DNA of 64,000 nt, from positions 1-64,000 of the forward strand of contig JAUNVA010000008.1 in NCBI GenBank assembly GCA_030537895.1. The letters are read 5' to 3'. Origin of the DNA: Bowdeniella nasicola. GTDB lineage: Bacteria; Actinomycetota; Actinomycetes; Actinomycetales; Actinomycetaceae. Shown in pieces: positions 60,538-64,000 of the stretch. The notes beneath the pieces were generated by a model. That model was not told where the DNA came from. It ran no database searches and saw nothing but the letters and a program-made list of their open reading frames with translations. Each line of letters starts with the position of its first letter. Position 1 is the stretch's first letter. Both the position numbers and the translations under genes were made by a program.

Positions 60538-60632
60538 ATCACCATGCGTTCCCCAAGGCGATCACCATCCGCACCCCTAGGAACATCGCCATCCGTTTCT
60601 CCAGGACCATCACCATCCGTTCCCTCCCAGGG
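60538..60632. repeat. Four tandem 24-bp imperfect repeats
   Basis: Copies begin at 60538, 60561, 60585 and 60609 (23, 24, 24 and 24 bp) with unit ATCACCATCCGTTCCCCYAGG. They lie between xth and folD. On the minus strand an open frame (60722 to 60474, overlapping folD) would read the repeats as an octapeptide with TDGD, but it has no supporting start or domain and the gene is not called. Confidence 0.8.
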
Positions 60633-60675
60633 AGCGGAGAGGTGGACACCGGGCGCGACGGGAGTCTGAGCAGTG

Positions 60676-61587
60676 CTAGCGGTCGCCTCCACGGGCCGCC
60701 CGCTCGGCGGCTTCCACGACATTCACGAGGAGTAGGGCCCGCGTCATCGGTCCCACCCCCTTCGGATTGGGGCTGAGCCAGGACGCGACCTCGTCGACGC
60801 CGTCGCCGACGTCGCCGTGCAGCCGTGCCTTGCCGGTCTCCTCGTCGACGACCCGCGAGACCCCCACATCGAGCACGACGGCGCCCGGTTTCACCATGTC
60901 GGGCGTGATGATTCCCGCGACCCCCGAGGCCGCGACGACCACGTCGGCCGCACGCACCTTCTCGGCGAGGTCTTTCGTACCCGTGTGGCAGGACGTCACG
61001 GTGGCGTTCACGTCCTTACGTCCCATGATGAGCCCGATGGACCGCCCGACCGTGGTGCCGCGGCCCACGACGACGACGTCGGCGCCATTCAGGTCGATGC
61101 CGTGGCGTTCGATGAGTTCGACGACCGCGCGCGGTGTGCAGGGCAGCGGTGTATCGATGGGCTCGCCCACCCGCAGTACAAGGCGCCCGAGGTTCATGGG
61201 GTGCAGGCCGTCGGCGTCCTTATCCGGGTCGATGAGCTCGAGGACGGCATTCGTGTCGATGCCTTTCGGCAGGGGCAGCTGCACGATGTAGCCCGTGCAG
61301 GCCGGGTCCTCGTTCAGCCGCTGGATGGCGGCCCGGATCTCGTCTTCTGAGGCGTCCGCGGGCAGGTCCTCACGGATCGAGGCGATACCCACTTCAGCGC
61401 AGTCCCGGTGCTTGCCTCCGACGTAGGCGACGGAACCGGGATCCTCACCAACGAGCACAGTGCCGAGCCCCGGTTCGATGCCGGCAGCGCGGAGCTTGGC
61501 CACGCGTGTTTTCAGGTCCTCCTTGATCTCGGCTGCCGTCCGGGCGCCATCGAGCACCTTGGCAGCCCCATTCCAGGGGGCCCTCAC
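60676..61587 (-). CDS. folD: Methylenetetrahydrofolate dehydrogenase/cyclohydrolase
   Basis: The 303-aa bifunctional enzyme interconverts 5,10-methylene- and 10-formyl-tetrahydrofolate. The catalytic Lys is in [11 protein letters not shown] (Y-x3-K), [12 protein letters not shown] binds substrate, and the Rossmann motif is [13 protein letters not shown]. Its GTG start overlaps the stop of glyA by four bases (GTGA), so it is translated with glyA, which supplies methylene-THF. Confidence 0.95.
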   Translation of the reverse strand: MRAPWNGAAKVLDGARTAAEIKEDLKTRVAKLRAAGIEPGLGTVLVGEDPGSVAYVGGKHRDCAEVGIASIREDLPADASEDEIRAAIQRLNEDPACTGYIVQLPLPKGIDTNAVLELIDPDKDADGLHPMNLGRLVLRVGEPIDTPLPCTPRAVVELIERHGIDLNGADVVVVGRGTTVGRSIGLIMGRKDVNATVTSCHTGTKDLAEKVRAADVVVAASGVAGIITPDMVKPGAVVLDVGVSRVVDEETGKARLHGDVGDGVDEVASWLSPNPKGVGPMTRALLLVNVVEAAERAARGGDR

Positions 61588-62870
61588 TGCTGCAGTCCTT
61601 CGTAGAGCGGGTACGCCTCCGTGAGAGCGGCGACGCGGGCCTTCAACGCGTCCACGTCGGCACCCGTGCCGTCCCTCAGGGCCGTCGCGATGATGTCGGC
61701 GACCTCCGTGAACTCTTCCGTACCGAACCCACGAGTGGCGAGTGCGGGAGTACCGATCCGCAGGCCGGAGGTCACCATCGGAGGCCTCGGGTCAAAGGGG
61801 ACGGCGTTGCGGTTCACGGTGATGCCGGCCGCGTGCAGGAGATCCTCGGCCTGCTGCCCGTTCAGTTCGGACTCTCGCAGGTCCACGAGAACGAGATGCA
61901 CGTCGGTGCCTCCCGTGAGGACGGAGACCCCGGATTCGGCAAGATCGGGAGCCTGGAGACGTTCGGCGAGGATCTGGGCTCCCTCGATCGTGCGCTGCTG
62001 GCGTTCCCGGAACGCCTCCGTGGCCGCCACCTTGAACGCGACCGCCTTCGCCGCAATCACGTGCATGAGGGGACCACCCTGCTGGCCCGGGAAGACCGCC
62101 GAGTTAAGTTTCTTTCCGAACGTGTCCCCGTCCGAAGACAGAATGAATCCGGAGCGGGGTCCACCGAGGGTCTTATGAACGGTCGACGAGACGACGTGCG
62201 CATGCGGCACGGGGTTCGGATGGAGGCCGGCCGCGATGAGGCCCGCGAAGTGTGCCATGTCGACCCACAGTTTTGCGCCCACCTCATCGGCAATCTCGCG
62301 GAAGGCCGCGAAATCGAGCTGGCGCGGGTAGGCTGACCAGCCCGCAATTAGGACGGTCGGGCGATGGTGACGGGCTGCCTCACGCACCGCATCCATATCG
62401 ACACGGTAGGTTTGGGGATCAACACCGTAGGCTTCTGCGTTATAAAGGCGCCCGGAGAAGTTGATCTTCATCCCGTGTGTGAGGTGGCCGCCGTGGGCCA
62501 ACTCGAGGCCAAGCACGGTATCCCCCGGCCGGGCCAGCGCATGCAGCACGGCGGCGTTGGCGGAGGCACCCGAGTGCGGCTGGACGTTCGCGTAGTCGGC
62601 CCCAAACAGTTCCTTGGCGCGATTGATCGCGAGCGACTCCGCGATGTCGACCTGTTCGCACCCGCCGTAGTAGCGCCGGCCCGGGTAGCCTTCTGCATAC
62701 TTGTTCGTCAGGACCGATCCCTGCGCCTGCAAGACCGCACGGGGAACAAAGTTCTCGGAGGCGATCATCTCCAAGGTGTGGCGTTGACGATCAAGCTCAC
62801 CGTCGAGGACCTGCGCGATCTCCGGGTCGAGTTCGGAAAGGGGAATATTCGCAGGGTCGGTAGCGCTCAT
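61584..62870 (-). CDS. glyA: Serine hydroxymethyltransferase
   Basis: The 428-aa PLP enzyme interconverts serine and glycine with transfer of a one-carbon unit to tetrahydrofolate. The PLP lysine is in [16 protein letters not shown], the N-terminal substrate segment is [34 protein letters not shown], and the loop [15 protein letters not shown] carries the PLP Asp. AAGGAG precedes the ATG. No glycine riboswitch or SAM riboswitch was seen upstream. Confidence 0.96.
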   Translation of the reverse strand: MSATDPANIPLSELDPEIAQVLDGELDRQRHTLEMIASENFVPRAVLQAQGSVLTNKYAEGYPGRRYYGGCEQVDIAESLAINRAKELFGADYANVQPHSGASANAAVLHALARPGDTVLGLELAHGGHLTHGMKINFSGRLYNAEAYGVDPQTYRVDMDAVREAARHHRPTVLIAGWSAYPRQLDFAAFREIADEVGAKLWVDMAHFAGLIAAGLHPNPVPHAHVVSSTVHKTLGGPRSGFILSSDGDTFGKKLNSAVFPGQQGGPLMHVIAAKAVAFKVAATEAFRERQQRTIEGAQILAERLQAPDLAESGVSVLTGGTDVHLVLVDLRESELNGQQAEDLLHAAGITVNRNAVPFDPRPPMVTSGLRIGTPALATRGFGTEEFTEVADIIATALRDGTGADVDALKARVAALTEAYPLYEGLQQ

Positions 62871-62926
62871 GTAAGCTCCTTCACGCTGAACAGGGCCGCC
62901 GTTGCGGTGCGTTGACGAAGCACACT

Positions 62927-63466
62927 CTAGCGCAGCTCATCGCGGTCAGCGCTGCCCTCGGGCGCACCAAATGCGTCGACAATCTCGGAGTCGTGCCCAC
63001 CGAGCAGACGCTGCAGGTAAGAGTAGGTGAGCCCCCCGGCGTAGGAATCGAAGTCCTCGTCGTGGCCGGGCAGCCCAGGAATGTCGAGGCTCGCCCGCTT
63101 GTCCTGGGCGGTGAAGACCCACACCTCGACGATATCCTCGGGCAGATACTCGAGAACCTTCAGGAGCAGGGCTGTGCCAATCCCCTGTTTCTGCAAGTCG
63201 GGGGTCACAGCGAGTCGACCGAGTTTCGCTCGCGTACCCTCGATGGCCACGCGGATGGAACCGACCAGCCGCCCGGCGATCCAAGCGCCGAGCGTGACGA
63301 CGTCCTCGCGAGCAATGTCCTGGCGGATCTCCTCGAGAGTCTCGGTAAGGACGGGCAGGTGCGGATCGCCGTAAACCTGTGCTTCGGTGACGAAGGCGGC
63401 CCGCCGCACGGTCATCAGTTCGCCTGCTTGCTCCACTCCGATGACGTCGATCGCGAGGTCGGCCAT
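62927..63466 (-). CDS. GNAT-family N-acetyltransferase
   Basis: The product is 179 aa, counted from the ATG at 63466 with GGAGA upstream (a longer frame starts at 63502). The GNAT acetyl-CoA motif A is [27 protein letters not shown] (Q/R-x2-G-x-G/A type: KQGIGTA). Substrate is unknown. The gene reads toward glyA from the same strand and the two may be co-transcribed. Confidence 0.88.
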   Translation of the reverse strand: MADLAIDVIGVEQAGELMTVRRAAFVTEAQVYGDPHLPVLTETLEEIRQDIAREDVVTLGAWIAGRLVGSIRVAIEGTRAKLGRLAVTPDLQKQGIGTALLLKVLEYLPEDIVEVWVFTAQDKRASLDIPGLPGHDEDFDSYAGGLTYSYLQRLLGGHDSEIVDAFGAPEGSADRDELR

Positions 63467-63501
63467 GGTCTCTCCTTTGCGGGGCTGCGTGAGCGTTGCC
63501 A

Positions 63502-63537
63502 ATGCCCCGAGCCTACGGGAGGTGAGGCTCGGGGCAT
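63502..63537 (-). terminator. Terminator after the sugar permease gene
   Basis: A perfect 13-bp stem (63502-63514 with 63525-63537) with a 10-nt loop lies 26 bp beyond the permease stop and before the GNAT start. Confidence 0.75.
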
Positions 63538-63563
63538 GTGGCGGAAATCGACGACGTTTGGGG

Positions 63564-64000
63564 CTAGCCCTTCACCGAACCCGACATGAGCCCGCCAACG
63601 AAGTACTTGCCGAGCAGGATGTAGACGATGAGGGTCGGAGCGGACGCCAGCAGTGCGCCGGCCATCGAGCCCCCATAGTCCGCCATGATCGACGCATTCG
63701 CCAGGTTATTGAGCGAGAGCGTGACCGGTCCGGTCTCCGTATTGGTCAAGAACAGAGCGAACAGGAAGTCGTTCCATGCGGCCGTGAACTGCCAGATGAG
63801 CACGACCACGAAACTCGGGATCGAGATCGGCAACACGACGGAGAAGTAGGTCCGTAGCATGCCCGCCCCATCGACCCGAGAGGCCTCGATGAGCTCTTGG
63901 GGGACCGATTCGTAGTAGTTCCTGAAGATCAGCGTCGTGACCGGGATGCCATAGACGACGTGGGCAAGGATCAACGTCGGAATGCCCTGGGGCAGCCCTA
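63564..64000 (-). CDS. Sugar ABC transporter permease, MalG/UgpE type (5' end beyond window)
   Basis: The C-terminal part (at least 145 aa) of a binding-protein-dependent permease is seen; the frame runs off the right edge (GLPQGIPTLILAHVV...). The EAA loop is ELIEASRVDGAGMLRTYFSVVLPISIPS, followed by three TM helices and a short SGSVKG C-terminus. It would import a carbohydrate with a partner permease, ATPase and binding protein encoded to the right. Confidence 0.9.
   Translation of the reverse strand, partial: GLPQGIPTLILAHVVYGIPVTTLIFRNYYESVPQELIEASRVDGAGMLRTYFSVVLPISIPSFVVVLIWQFTAAWNDFLFALFLTNTETGPVTLSLNNLANASIMADYGGSMAGALLASAPTLIVYILLGKYFVGGLMSGSVKG

Noticed and set aside
60538..60632. 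CRISPR array
   Set aside because: The units are contiguous and imperfect, with no spacers and no cas genes in the window.
60474..60722. An 82-codon minus-strand frame containing the 24-bp repeats
   Set aside because: It starts inside folD without an SD and has no domain. It is listed as a repeat and a question, not as a gene.
62871..62926. Riboswitch upstream of glyA
   Set aside because: Only 56 bp separate glyA from the GNAT gene, which is too short for a glycine or SAM riboswitch, and a normal SD is present.

Overview
The window is high-GC Actinobacterial chromosome, most like the Actinomycetaceae (Actinomyces/Trueperella/Arcanobacterium type). The lineage call rests on actinobacteria-restricted genes and gene orders: an AdnAB helicase-nuclease pair, DUF3107, DUF3117, a 13E12-type HNH protein, the MgtE-N/DUF1003/mrp/tatB run, an ftsE-ftsX-M23-smpB block and a compact Tad-like secretion locus. 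Many genes start directly behind a TANNNT -10 box, the arrangement expected of leaderless actinobacterial mRNAs. The genus is not determined. No complete rRNA or tRNA gene, CRISPR array or insertion sequence was seen.

Layout. 1-2640 is visibly more AT-rich and gene-poor. It opens with a 3'-end fragment of a tmRNA/tRNA-like gene plus terminator (likely an attachment-site scar), then a 54-codon ORF behind a palindrome, a membrane-anchored protein with two Ltp (phage superinfection-exclusion type) domains, and a GIY-YIG/DUF4357 nuclease gene interrupted by an amber codon. 2759-5752 is an ABC exporter/XRE regulator/hydrolase operon with a strong operator-covered promoter. 5801-10804 is smpB, a FtsEX-linked M23 hydrolase, ftsX, ftsE and prfB. 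A Bcr/CflA efflux gene and a seven-gene Tad-like cluster follow (10827-16697). 16824-27664 holds an aminoglycoside-phosphotransferase-fold protein lacking a metal-binding Asp, AdnB, AdnA, DUF3107, a ferritin-like protein and a DEAD-box helicase. 27776-31430 holds marC, a PHP phosphoesterase, a Xaa-Pro aminopeptidase and a stress protein.

31564-37396 matches the mycobacterial Rv1220c-Rv1232c neighbourhood (MgtE-N/CBS, DUF1003, mrp, tatB, htrA, O-methyltransferase) but lacks sigE/rseA. A LOG-family protein and an LpdA-type flavoprotein without redox cysteines follow. 39949-51083 is a nucleoside salvage region. pnp and a phosphopentomutase/phosphohexomutase are on the plus strand. Facing them is an eight-gene minus-strand operon: BMP lipoprotein, ATPase, two permeases, cdd, deoA, a papain/C39-like protein of unknown function, and deoC. 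Together they would import nucleosides, deaminate and phosphorolyse them, and feed the pentose phosphates to central metabolism.

51439-64000 holds a BrkB/YihY membrane protein, a 2H phosphoesterase, a DeoR-galT-galK operon followed by manC, an HNH 13E12 protein, xth, a folD-glyA one-carbon pair, a GNAT acetyltransferase and the 3' part of a sugar ABC permease cut by the window edge.

The points most worth following up are the Ltp protein and attachment scar, the amber-interrupted nuclease, the papain-like protein inside the deo operon, the non-canonical (ATT) start of the O-methyltransferase, the palindrome at the mrp promoter, and the Flp-position protein lacking the prepilin Glu5.
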